Source of the DNA: GWE2-42-39 sp942493345
GTDB lineage: Bacteria > Bacteroidota > Bacteroidia > Bacteroidales > Prolixibacteraceae
Assembly: GCA_942493345.1 (NCBI GenBank)
Contig: OW818695.1
Location: 3,224,001-3,288,000 of the forward strand
Reading direction: 5' to 3'
Length of the DNA stretch: 64,000 nt
Shown here: piece after piece, positions 26,100-34,635 of the stretch
Position numbering within the stretch: the first letter of the stretch is position 1
Layout: every line of letters begins with the position of its first letter
Notes under the pieces: model-generated
The model's database searches: none
Seen by the model: only the letters and a program-made list of their open reading frames with translations
What the model was told of the DNA's origin: nothing
Made by a program: the position numbers and the translations under genes

Positions 26100-29000
26100 A
26101 TGAAAAATATAATTCTAATATGCATATTCGCCTGTTGCTCTTTACATTTGTTTGCCCAAACGAGGGTTAGCGGTATTGTGAAAGATGAAACAGGATTAGA
26201 GGTAATCGGGGCAAGCATAGTACAGAAAGGTACTACCAATGGTACGGTTACCGACATTGAAGGAAAATTCAGTGTCGTGTTGAATAATAAGGCAGAAATG
26301 GTACTTCAGATTTCCATGATAGGTTACCAGAAAACAGAAATTAATATTCAGAATCAGACATCGGTTAGTGTGGTAATGAAAGAAATGAATGTAGGTCTGG
26401 ACGAGGTTGTTGTGGTTGGATTTGGTACTCAAAAGAAAGCCTCTGTTACCGGTTCGATAGCCAATGTTGGAAATAAAGAGTTAAAAGATGTCCCTGTTGC
26501 CAGTGTGACGAATGCCCTGACCGGACGCGTTCCGGGATTGGTTACCCGTCAGGAAAGCGGGAGACCAGGTGGTGACGATGCCAAACTTTTTATCCGTGGC
26601 CGTGCCTCGTTGAATAATTCCGATCCATTGGTACTGGTCGATGGGGTAGAACGTAGTTTTTCCCAAGTTGACCCGGATGATATTGAAAGTGTGTCGATCT
26701 TGAAAGATGCTTCGGCTACTGCCGTTTACGGGGTGCGGGGCGCCAACGGGGTTGTTTTGGTTACGACCAAACGAGGTAGCACTGGAAAATCAAAAATTTC
26801 ATTTTCAGCTGAATATGGTGTTACCCATTTTAACCGGATTACTGAAGCGTTGGGTTCCGAAGCAACTTCCCTGTTTCAGCGTGAAGGAACTATTAATGTA
26901 GGTTTGGATCCTTCTATTGTTTCAAATACCAGTAATTTTCGCGTTGCCGAATACGATAATTATTTATATCGTACGCAGCTAAGCCCGTTTACCCATCCTG
27001 ACAACAATTGGGTGGATATATTTACAAAACCGGGTTCTCAGCAGAAATACAATTTCAATATTTCGGGAGGAAACAAAGCCGTCAAATATTTTGTTTCGGT
27101 AGGTTATTTTACACAGGACGGAATGTTCCAGACAGATGTTAATGAAATCAGGAAGCATCCTACGGCACAGCACCTGATCGAACTTTCTCCCGAAGTAGAC
27201 AAAGCCCTTGTGAACAAAGATTATAATGCGGGATATTTTTACAATCGTTTGACTACCCGTTCGAATATCGATATAACGATCACCGAGGATTTGAAACTGG
27301 GGGTCGACATGTCGTATCGTTTTAGCCACCAAAATCGTCCGGCAACATACGATGGACTAACTGCAACAGGTCAGGAAGGCTTACGGTTGTTTGCGTTATT
27401 TTACCGAAATGCTCCGCAAATGTTTCCCCTTATTAACCCGAATGGAAGTATGGCGGCTGCGGTTGGTGCCTGGCGGCAGAACCCGCTGGTAACCCTTTCG
27501 TACACCGGGTTCCGTACCGATTACGATAACGATATGGAAACGACCTTCTCCCTGGATTATAATTTGCGTAAAATATTAAAGGGATTAACCTTTGATGGTA
27601 AATTTTCATACGATGTTGCCTGGGGCAACTGGCGCGGGATGCAATGGAGACCATTTATTTACAGCTTAAACCAGGTCAACGGGTCTTATCTGCAAGGTCT
27701 GGCAGGCGTTTTACCGGGTGCCGGTTCGGCTCGTGTTGCTCCAACGTACGATAAATACGGAGAAATGGCTCTTCGGTATAAAAAAACTTTTGCCCAAAAA
27801 CACAATGTGTCAGCAGTTGCATTGGTTACCTATAGTTCGGAATCTGCTCCGCCTCCGCCCGGTGCTACAGCGGCTCAGCTTGAATATTCCTATGTTCCCC
27901 ATATTTACCAGGCATTGATTGGCCGTGCCAATTACGATTACGACAACCGCTACCTTTTTGAAATAAACATGGGGTACAACGGCTCGAACCGTTTTGCTGA
28001 AGGGCAACGTTACCAATTGTTTCCTGCTGCTTCTTTGGGATGGGTGCTGACAAACGAACCATTTATGCCAAAAACTACCGTGTTGAACTTTGCCAAAATC
28101 CGTGCTTCTGTTGGTCAGGTAGGGAACGATAAACTTGGCTCGTTCTCGTATTATTATAAATCGACTTATATTAATGGCGCTGATTATTCATTTGGCGCTA
28201 CGCACAATGCACCTATTACAGGTCTTATTGAAGGGAAAATGGCCAACGAAAATATCACTTGGGAAACGGCAACAAAATACAATGTTGGTATCGATACCAA
28301 ATGGTTCAGGTCAAGGCTGACATTTAATGCCGACGTGTTCAAGGAACACCGTACCGATATTCTCACGAACCCCGCGCGTTATCTGCTTAGTTCGGGGATC
28401 AACGGGGTTGCCCCGGCAAATATTGGTGTTGTTGACAACCAGGGATACGAGTTCGAATTAGGATGGGACGGCACAATTAAGAAAGATTTCTCTTATTATA
28501 TAAAAGCAATCTTCGCGAATGCCGAGAATAAAGTAATATCGATGAGTGAGGCTGTTAAACCATACGATTATATGTATTCCACAGGTTGTCCGATTGGACA
28601 GTTTATCGGGTATCAGTTTGATGGTTACTTCAGTTCTTATGATGAAATAGCTGCATCTCCGCAACAGTTTGGACTAAGCAACCTGGCTCCCGGCGATATG
28701 AAGTACAAAGACCTGAACGAGGATGGAATTATTGACCAGAATGATCAGTCTCCGATTGGTTACAGCCCGGTACCCGAAATTACATATTCGTTGCAGTTAG
28801 GGTGTGACTATAAAGGATTTGATATCAGTGTCATGTTCCAGGGGGCTGCCCGCAGTTCTGTATACATGGTCGGCGATTTGGGATGGGACAATAGTTGGGG
28901 AAACTATTACGATAACCACATCAACCGATGGACCCCCGAAACTGCTGCAACAGCAACTTATCCACGCTTCTTGCAAAAATCTGACGGCAACAATCAGAAT

Positions 29001-29255
29001 TATTATTTGTCTGATTTTTGGTTGCTTGATGGTGATTATCTTCGGTTGAAAAACGTTCAGTTAGGTTATTCGCTACCCAAAGTTTTATTGAAAAACAGTC
29101 CGATAGAATCAGTCCGGTTTTATGCAAATGCATTTAACCTGGTAACATGGGACAAAGTAAAAAGAGTTGACCCGGAATCTAATCCAGATCGGAATAACGG
29201 ACAATTCTATCCGCAGCAGAGAATTATGAACTTTGGGGTGAGTGTCACTTTCTAA
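26100..29255 (+). CDS. SusC-like TonB-dependent transporter
   Basis: This 1051-aa protein has a signal peptide to about residue 20 and a carboxypeptidase-regulatory-like domain at about 22-100 (SGIVKDETGLEVIGASI). The TonB-box region EVVVVGFGTQKKASVTG is near 102-118. The plug carries ALTGRVPGLVTRQESGRPGG, LVDGVERSF and YGVRGANGVVLVTTKRG, and a 22-strand barrel follows, ending GVSVTF. It is the second SusC of import module 1 and pairs with the SusD at 29275. It differs strongly from the first SusC, so the two pairs probably import different oligosaccharides of the same glycan. Confidence 0.96.
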   Translation: MKNIILICIFACCSLHLFAQTRVSGIVKDETGLEVIGASIVQKGTTNGTVTDIEGKFSVVLNNKAEMVLQISMIGYQKTEINIQNQTSVSVVMKEMNVGLDEVVVVGFGTQKKASVTGSIANVGNKELKDVPVASVTNALTGRVPGLVTRQESGRPGGDDAKLFIRGRASLNNSDPLVLVDGVERSFSQVDPDDIESVSILKDASATAVYGVRGANGVVLVTTKRGSTGKSKISFSAEYGVTHFNRITEALGSEATSLFQREGTINVGLDPSIVSNTSNFRVAEYDNYLYRTQLSPFTHPDNNWVDIFTKPGSQQKYNFNISGGNKAVKYFVSVGYFTQDGMFQTDVNEIRKHPTAQHLIELSPEVDKALVNKDYNAGYFYNRLTTRSNIDITITEDLKLGVDMSYRFSHQNRPATYDGLTATGQEGLRLFALFYRNAPQMFPLINPNGSMAAAVGAWRQNPLVTLSYTGFRTDYDNDMETTFSLDYNLRKILKGLTFDGKFSYDVAWGNWRGMQWRPFIYSLNQVNGSYLQGLAGVLPGAGSARVAPTYDKYGEMALRYKKTFAQKHNVSAVALVTYSSESAPPPPGATAAQLEYSYVPHIYQALIGRANYDYDNRYLFEINMGYNGSNRFAEGQRYQLFPAASLGWVLTNEPFMPKTTVLNFAKIRASVGQVGNDKLGSFSYYYKSTYINGADYSFGATHNAPITGLIEGKMANENITWETATKYNVGIDTKWFRSRLTFNADVFKEHRTDILTNPARYLLSSGINGVAPANIGVVDNQGYEFELGWDGTIKKDFSYYIKAIFANAENKVISMSEAVKPYDYMYSTGCPIGQFIGYQFDGYFSSYDEIAASPQQFGLSNLAPGDMKYKDLNEDGIIDQNDQSPIGYSPVPEITYSLQLGCDYKGFDISVMFQGAARSSVYMVGDLGWDNSWGNYYDNHINRWTPETAATATYPRFLQKSDGNNQNYYLSDFWLLDGDYLRLKNVQLGYSLPKVLLKNSPIESVRFYANAFNLVTWDKVKRVDPESNPDRNNGQFYPQQRIMNFGVSVTF

Positions 29256-29274
29256 CAGTAAAAAAAGAAGAATT

Positions 29275-30984
29275 ATGAAAAAGATATTTAAATACGTGTT
29301 GGGATTTTTTCTCTTAACGGGATGCGGATCCGAAGGATTAATGGATAGCACCGATTTGGATGAACTGACACCGGAAAAAATATATTCGGACGTGGAATAT
29401 ACCCGAAAAGTGCTTTACGATTTGTACGGACGGATGAGAGAAGAATCAAATAGTAACAATGGAAGTTTTTCTCGCCTGATGGATATGGCCACTGCAGTAG
29501 CTTTGCTCGACAATGCTACCGACGACGGAGCCGGGAATACGACCCGTTCGGCCGGACTTGTCCCGGGTATCCAGCAATATGTTACTGCAGCGATTACTGC
29601 TACAACGAACCCGGTCAGCAATACTCATCCGTGGACATGGTATTATAAGGCCATCCGAAATGCCAATGTATTTTTGGCCAGTATTGATGGGTCTTCAATG
29701 GAAGAATCAGAAAAAGTAAGCAGCATTAATCAGGTGCGCTTTTTGCGGGCATACTATTATCACGAACTTTTTCGCTGGTTTGGTCCGCTTGTAATTTCCG
29801 AACAACCACTTGATCCGTTTGCGTTTGAAACAACCAAGCGGGAAACAGTGGCGCGTACGGTGCAGTTTATTGTAGACGAGTTTAATGCCTTATCTCAAGA
29901 GGGAATGTTGCCCGATGAATGGGACGACTCGAATTACGGACGCCCTACCCGTACAACAGCAATGGCCTATAAAGCACGTACATTGCTTTATGCCGCCAGT
30001 CCTCTGTTTAAAGACTCCGGGGTTACTTGGGCACAAGCTGCACAAGCTGCATTGGATATGATTAATTATTCCGAATCACATGGGTTGCACGAACTGTATT
30101 ACGACGCATCGGAACCAGCAAAAAGTTATACCCGCTATTTTAACGAAAGGAAAAACAAAGAAAATATATTGGTCAACCTTCGTGCGTATGACAATGATAT
30201 GTATGAGTTGTTTCCACCTTTTAATCCATGGAACGTAAACAAAGAGCTTGCTACAGTTCCAACACAATGGTTGGTCGACTGTTACGATATGGTCGATGGA
30301 ACACCACCGATTACCGGGTATAATGCCGATTTCAGTCCGATAATTAATCCGGCTTCAGGGTACAATGACCAAAATCCGTATCTCAACCGCGATCCGCGTC
30401 TGGCCCAGTCGATGCTCTATCATGGTGTAACGTGGCCTAAGGTTAATAAAGCTCCGCAAAAAGTCGATATTACAACTCCTGAAAAATGGGGTAGCGGATA
30501 TTTTCTGACCAAATATTTGGACGATCGTATTGATCATCGCGACGGAGCTACTACATCGATGAATTTTGTTATGATGCGCTATGCTGAAGTGTTGTTGAAC
30601 TATGCTGAAGCGGTAAACGAAGCTACGGATTCGCCCGATGCCCGAGATAAAGCCGTTGTCCGGCTGAATCAAATACGCACCCGCGCCGGAATTACAAAAC
30701 CGCTTGTGGCTGCTAATTATACACAGTCGACACTTCGCGAACGGATTCGCAAGGAGCGCCGCGTTGAATTATGCTTTGAAGAACATCGTTTCTTCGATAT
30801 TCGTCGGTGGAAAATTGCAAAAGATGTGATGAAGTTTCCTGCAACAGGTATCGCGATTGAGAACGGGAAATTTGTCCGTAAAGTGTTGGACTCGCGTACC
30901 TACAACGAACGCATGGATTTGTTGCCGCTTCCAAACAATGAAGTAAACAACTGTCCGTTAATTTATCAAAACCCCGGATATTAA
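29275..30984 (+). CDS. SusD-like surface glycan-binding lipoprotein
   Basis: This 569-aa protein counts from ATG 29275, which has a good ribosome site (AAAAAGAAG) 4-10 bp upstream and avoids overlap with the SusC stop; an ATG at 29242 is rejected. Lipidated Cys17 is in LLTGC. SusD signatures are RFLRAYYYHELFRWFGP, RRVELCFEEHRFFDIRRW and the final QNPGY. It partners the SusC ending 19 bp upstream. The mature N-terminus GSEGLMDSTDLDE is acidic, consistent with surface exposure. Confidence 0.95.
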   Translation: MKKIFKYVLGFFLLTGCGSEGLMDSTDLDELTPEKIYSDVEYTRKVLYDLYGRMREESNSNNGSFSRLMDMATAVALLDNATDDGAGNTTRSAGLVPGIQQYVTAAITATTNPVSNTHPWTWYYKAIRNANVFLASIDGSSMEESEKVSSINQVRFLRAYYYHELFRWFGPLVISEQPLDPFAFETTKRETVARTVQFIVDEFNALSQEGMLPDEWDDSNYGRPTRTTAMAYKARTLLYAASPLFKDSGVTWAQAAQAALDMINYSESHGLHELYYDASEPAKSYTRYFNERKNKENILVNLRAYDNDMYELFPPFNPWNVNKELATVPTQWLVDCYDMVDGTPPITGYNADFSPIINPASGYNDQNPYLNRDPRLAQSMLYHGVTWPKVNKAPQKVDITTPEKWGSGYFLTKYLDDRIDHRDGATTSMNFVMMRYAEVLLNYAEAVNEATDSPDARDKAVVRLNQIRTRAGITKPLVAANYTQSTLRERIRKERRVELCFEEHRFFDIRRWKIAKDVMKFPATGIAIENGKFVRKVLDSRTYNERMDLLPLPNNEVNNCPLIYQNPGY

Positions 30985-31020
30985 TCAACAGAAAAAAAGA
31001 TAACTATAAAACATTATAAT

Positions 31021-31965
31021 ATGAAAAAGATTATTGGAAATATACTGTCGCTAATCGTTGCCATAACGATTGTATCGTGCGATGACAGCACGTTTGACCT
31101 GGACTACAAGGCTCCTCTAACCATCGGGTTTACCGGTGTTGACAACAGCAATGTTGTTACTGTTGCCAAAGGTGTGATGAGTTATACTGCTAAAATTGAA
31201 GTTAGTTCTCCTACAGCTGAGATTAAATATTTCGAAATCTATAATGCCGATGCTAAAACCGGGAACAAAGGTACACTTATCGGAAATACTTCGAAAGCAT
31301 TTGAAGATGCACAAGGAAACGGCGTACTTTCTTACAGTGTAGAATACACGATCAGTAATCTCATCGAGAATAAGTGTATTAAAGTGATTGCCACCGATGG
31401 AGAAGGAAATCCATTTGAACGTAACTTGTTGGTAAATATTACTCCGACCGTTTTGTTTTCAGGATCACTGAAAATAGAAACCGTGGAAGATTATTATGGA
31501 CCATACTATTCTACCTGGCTCGACGGTCGTGTATACATGCGCCGCGATGGTGAGAAATACAAGAATGAAATCGACTTTTCGTTGGGCGATGTTGTTATTG
31601 CATCAGAAGGGACAAGTGCTGTTCCGGCTTTAGTGAACCCGGCGCAAAGGACTACTTTCTCACTGTTGACCATCGCAGGGTTGCAACAAACCAAATATGA
31701 ACTTACTACGCTTACAAAAGCTCAGTACGACGCGATTACTCAGGTCGACGCTTCTCCGATTACTGCATTGTCCGATCCGGCAAAAGACGCCGTAAAATTA
31801 GTGAGCGGTAAAGTTTATCTGTTTAAAACCGCGAACAACAAAAAAGGTCTTATATATATATCGGCTTTGGCTGCCAAAACAGGCACGATTGAAAATACAG
31901 CCGGTGAATGGAAAGTTACGCCTTATTCTCAGGCTACTATTACAACAAAAGTAGTAGTCCCGTAA
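31021..31965 (+). CDS. SusE-position surface lipoprotein
   Basis: This 314-aa lipoprotein has lipidated Cys20 (TIVSC followed by DDSTFD, an acidic export-type motif). An Ig-like beta domain follows to about 140, then a larger beta-rich domain. I do not recognise a named family. Its place immediately after SusC-SusD pairs (36-bp gap) is where surface glycan-binding proteins of the SusE/SusF type sit, and the role is inferred from that. In import module 2 the equivalent position is taken by a DUF1735-type lipoprotein that is not obviously similar. Confidence 0.75.
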   Translation: MKKIIGNILSLIVAITIVSCDDSTFDLDYKAPLTIGFTGVDNSNVVTVAKGVMSYTAKIEVSSPTAEIKYFEIYNADAKTGNKGTLIGNTSKAFEDAQGNGVLSYSVEYTISNLIENKCIKVIATDGEGNPFERNLLVNITPTVLFSGSLKIETVEDYYGPYYSTWLDGRVYMRRDGEKYKNEIDFSLGDVVIASEGTSAVPALVNPAQRTTFSLLTIAGLQQTKYELTTLTKAQYDAITQVDASPITALSDPAKDAVKLVSGKVYLFKTANNKKGLIYISALAAKTGTIENTAGEWKVTPYSQATITTKVVVP

Positions 31966-31985
31966 TTTTCGATTAATGTAATAAG

Positions 31986-32071
31986 TAGAAACTGTTTAAA
32001 TTCTTGGAATAGATAACTTAAGAGGATATTGAATCTTGGGAATATCAGAAAAGAAATTTAAACAGTTTCTA
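31986..32071 (+). terminator. 17-bp perfect inverted repeat followed by T7
   Basis: TAGAAACTGTTTAAATT (31986-32002) is the exact reverse complement of 32055-32071, with 52 bp between, and TGTTTTTTT follows. It lies after the SusE-position gene. It could be an unusual long-loop terminator, or a small mobile-element remnant with terminal inverted repeats. The loop contains two related TCTTGGAAT/TCTTGGGAAT words. Confidence 0.5.
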
Positions 32072-32162
32072 TGTTTTTTTCTTGACAGGCAAATGAACCG
32101 GATATTCTGAATATTGAAATTCTGTGATAATTTTCATCAAAAAAATGAAATGTAATTTGAAT

Positions 32163-32918
32163 ATGAGAAAATACAGTTGGATACTCTTTCTCGTTGTAAT
32201 AATTGTGCATTCAGGCTGCTCTTCTCGTGGAAAAACGGAAAAAGGGGGTATGTATAGTATGAAAAATCACGAAGTGCTTGTCGATGGTAATTCCGGCGAA
32301 TGGGGCGACGGTGATTGGAATACTGTTGACACTTCTGAAAAAATATGGATTGGTCAGGGGATTTTGGTGGAAAACTGGAAAGGAAAAGATGATCTTAGCT
32401 TTCAATGGAAAGCCTGTTGGCATGGCAGTAAAGTTTATTTTTTGGTGGAGGTCACTGACGATATACTGGTCGACCCCGCAAAACAAACCAATTCTTTTCT
32501 GAATGATTGTCTTGAAATAATGTTTGATCCTGCGAATCAGGGAGGTCCCCGGTTTGTTGACACGGGTAATGGGAAAATACTGAACGGCTATGAAATGCAT
32601 TTTCTTCCGGCCAGTCCCAATCACGTTTTTCTGAATGATTCTTTGGCGCCCATGTACCCGATGGAACTGGCGCAGGATTCATTATTCAGGGACGAATGGA
32701 AAGGGGAAATCGCGTGCACGGCAAAAGCCGGTTCCTATTTGCTTGAATTAGGATTTGAAGTACCCGGTTTTATTCCCCGTTCAGGTCAAGTGGTAGGTCT
32801 CGATGTCGCCGTATGCGACGATGATGGACAGAGCCGGAAAAACCTGATGATCTGGAGCGGGACAAAAAAAGAATTCTGGTTGTTTATGAATGATTACCCG
32901 AAGGTAGTATTTGAATAA
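32163..32918 (+). CDS. CBM9-like sugar-binding lipoprotein
   Basis: This 252-aa lipoprotein counts from ATG 32163; ATG 32145 is possible. The lipobox is IVHSGC (Cys19). The rest resembles the carbohydrate-binding domain family 9: VDGNSGEWGDGDW near the start, WKACWHGSKVYFLVEVTDD, then NDCLEIMFDP and the C-terminal FWLFMNDYPKVVF. CBM9-like domains bind sugar chain ends. Standing alone as a lipoprotein, it probably helps to hold the glycan at the cell surface. It is separated from the SusE-position gene by the inverted repeat at 31986-32071, so it may have lower expression than the SusCD genes. Confidence 0.8.
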   Translation: MRKYSWILFLVVIIVHSGCSSRGKTEKGGMYSMKNHEVLVDGNSGEWGDGDWNTVDTSEKIWIGQGILVENWKGKDDLSFQWKACWHGSKVYFLVEVTDDILVDPAKQTNSFLNDCLEIMFDPANQGGPRFVDTGNGKILNGYEMHFLPASPNHVFLNDSLAPMYPMELAQDSLFRDEWKGEIACTAKAGSYLLELGFEVPGFIPRSGQVVGLDVAVCDDDGQSRKNLMIWSGTKKEFWLFMNDYPKVVFE

Positions 32919-32944
32919 GTTAATATTTTAAAATCATCCGTTGC

Positions 32945-33018
32945 ATTGTATTCTTACAATTACATATTTTTATGGGAACGTTCCCTTTTTTTGTGTCTAA
33001 TCGTACAATACGATTGTA
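32945..33018. promoter_or_regulatory. Cluster of palindromes upstream of the second enzyme block
   Basis: Three symmetric elements lie in 74 bp: ATTGTA-N4-TACAAT (32945-32960), the perfect 12-mer GGGAACGTTCCC (32974-32985, followed by a T run), and TACAAT-N3-ATTGTA (33004-33018). The outer two use the same half-site in opposite arrangement. The middle one could be a small terminator or a LacI-type operator. This 193-bp gap precedes the sulfatase at 33112 and lacks the HTCS operator. Confidence 0.45.
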
Positions 33019-33111
33019 TAACATTTCGGGATCGATTGTTTCGAGGAAGACTAAACTGGAGAAACAGAATGGCTTCCGGCTAATTCATTTTTACAAAAAA
33101 TACACGTCAAT

Positions 33112-34551
33112 ATGAAATATTTTAAATTTCTGATCTTTATCCTGCCGTTGTTTGCCATGGGATCCAAGTCTGTCTTAAATCCTGACCGGCCAAACGTAGT
33201 AATCGTCTTGATAGATGATATGGGTTATGGCGATTTAAGTTGTTATGGGAATACGTTTGTGAATACACCAAATATCGATGCTCTTGCTTCGAACGGGCTA
33301 AAATTCACAAACTATTATGTCAATTCCCCAATCTGCTCTCCTTCAAGGGTTGCAATGAATACCGGCCAATATCCGATACGTTACCGAATCCATTCGTTTA
33401 TTGCCAGTTCACGGCAAAATGAAAATCGGGCAATGGCCAATTTCTTGGATTTAAAAGCTCCAACATTAGCCCGTACCCTTCGTGACGCAGGCTATGCCAC
33501 CGGGCATTTTGGAAAATGGCACATGGGTGGAGGCCGCGATGTGGGCAATGTCCCTTATCCGACCGAATATGGCTTCGATGAATCATTTGTGTCGCTTGAA
33601 GGTATTGGCAACAGGGTTCTTTTTCCGAATGATGATTTATGCGCTCAAAGTGCAAAACTTGGCAAAGGGGAAATAACCTGGGCCGAAAAATATCAGTTCA
33701 CCGGAATTTATGTTGACAAAGCTCTTTCATTTATCAAGAAATGTGGAGACAAGCCATTCTACATTAATTTGTTTCCCAACGATGTACACGATCCACACAT
33801 GCCTGATCCTGCAACGATTAAAAAATGGATGTCGGTTACTGAAAACCCGTATGAACAAAAGTTTTTTGCAGTCCTTGAAGAATTAGACAAGCAAATTGGC
33901 CGGTTCATCAGTGAACTCGAAAAATCAGGTAAACTTAATAATACGTTGATCCTGGTTGCCAGCGATAACGGCCCTACCGATTGGTCTTATTATTACGACC
34001 GGAACAAATATCCTGCCGGTTATCAGGGGAAAATCTATCCGCCCGGATCTGCGGGTATCTATTTCGGACGCAAATGGAGCCTTTACGAAGGAGGAATACG
34101 GGAACCGTTTATCGTTTACTGGAAAGGTCACGTAACGAAAGGAGCGATTGATTCAACGACCGTCTTTTCAGCAATCGACATTTTTCCATCTGTGTGTTCC
34201 GTCCTTGGTGTTAAACTTCCCGAAGGGTTGGATGGCACCGACAAAAGCAAATCATTTAGCGGAAAACCAATTAAAAAAGTTCCTCCGCTCATGTGGGAAT
34301 ATGGCAGTAATCCCGGAGGATCGATCATGCCCGGAAATCCGGATTATAAATCTCCCAACCTGGCAATTCGCGATGGAAACTGGAAATTGCTGATCAATGT
34401 TGACGGAACAGGCGCTCAGTTATTTAATTTGAAGGAAGATCCGGCTGAAAAGAATAATCTGGCCGAAAAAGAAAAGGGAATTGTTGAAAAATTAAAAGTC
34501 CGGCTAATCAATTGGCGAAAGTCAATGCCTGTTGAAATGAAGGTAAATTAA
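33112..34551 (+). CDS. Secreted S1-family sulfatase, CSPSR type
   Basis: This 479-aa sulfatase has a signal peptide to about residue 18, metal-binding LIDDMGYGDLSCYG at 33-46, and the FGly site Cys75 in CSPSR. HFGKWHMGGG, SDNGP and SLYEGGIREP follow. It belongs with the sulfatases at 1914 and 38035, but carries a longer insertion after SDNGP (TDWSYYYDRNKYPAGYQ), so its substrate pocket probably differs. It is the first gene of the second enzyme block and is preceded by the palindrome cluster. Confidence 0.93.
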   Translation: MKYFKFLIFILPLFAMGSKSVLNPDRPNVVIVLIDDMGYGDLSCYGNTFVNTPNIDALASNGLKFTNYYVNSPICSPSRVAMNTGQYPIRYRIHSFIASSRQNENRAMANFLDLKAPTLARTLRDAGYATGHFGKWHMGGGRDVGNVPYPTEYGFDESFVSLEGIGNRVLFPNDDLCAQSAKLGKGEITWAEKYQFTGIYVDKALSFIKKCGDKPFYINLFPNDVHDPHMPDPATIKKWMSVTENPYEQKFFAVLEELDKQIGRFISELEKSGKLNNTLILVASDNGPTDWSYYYDRNKYPAGYQGKIYPPGSAGIYFGRKWSLYEGGIREPFIVYWKGHVTKGAIDSTTVFSAIDIFPSVCSVLGVKLPEGLDGTDKSKSFSGKPIKKVPPLMWEYGSNPGGSIMPGNPDYKSPNLAIRDGNWKLLINVDGTGAQLFNLKEDPAEKNNLAEKEKGIVEKLKVRLINWRKSMPVEMKVN

Positions 34552-34635
34552 CAGCATTGGCAATGGGCTGAAGAAATAGCCAACTGGTCCAATATGCGGG
34601 ACAAATGATTGAAGTAATATATAACGTTTTTGATT

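Noticed and set aside
32974..32985. GGGAACGTTCCC as a firm rho-independent terminator
   Set aside because: A self-complementary 12-mer can form only about 4 pairs around a 4-nt loop, so it is weak as a terminator despite the following T run. It was kept as an ambiguous palindrome.
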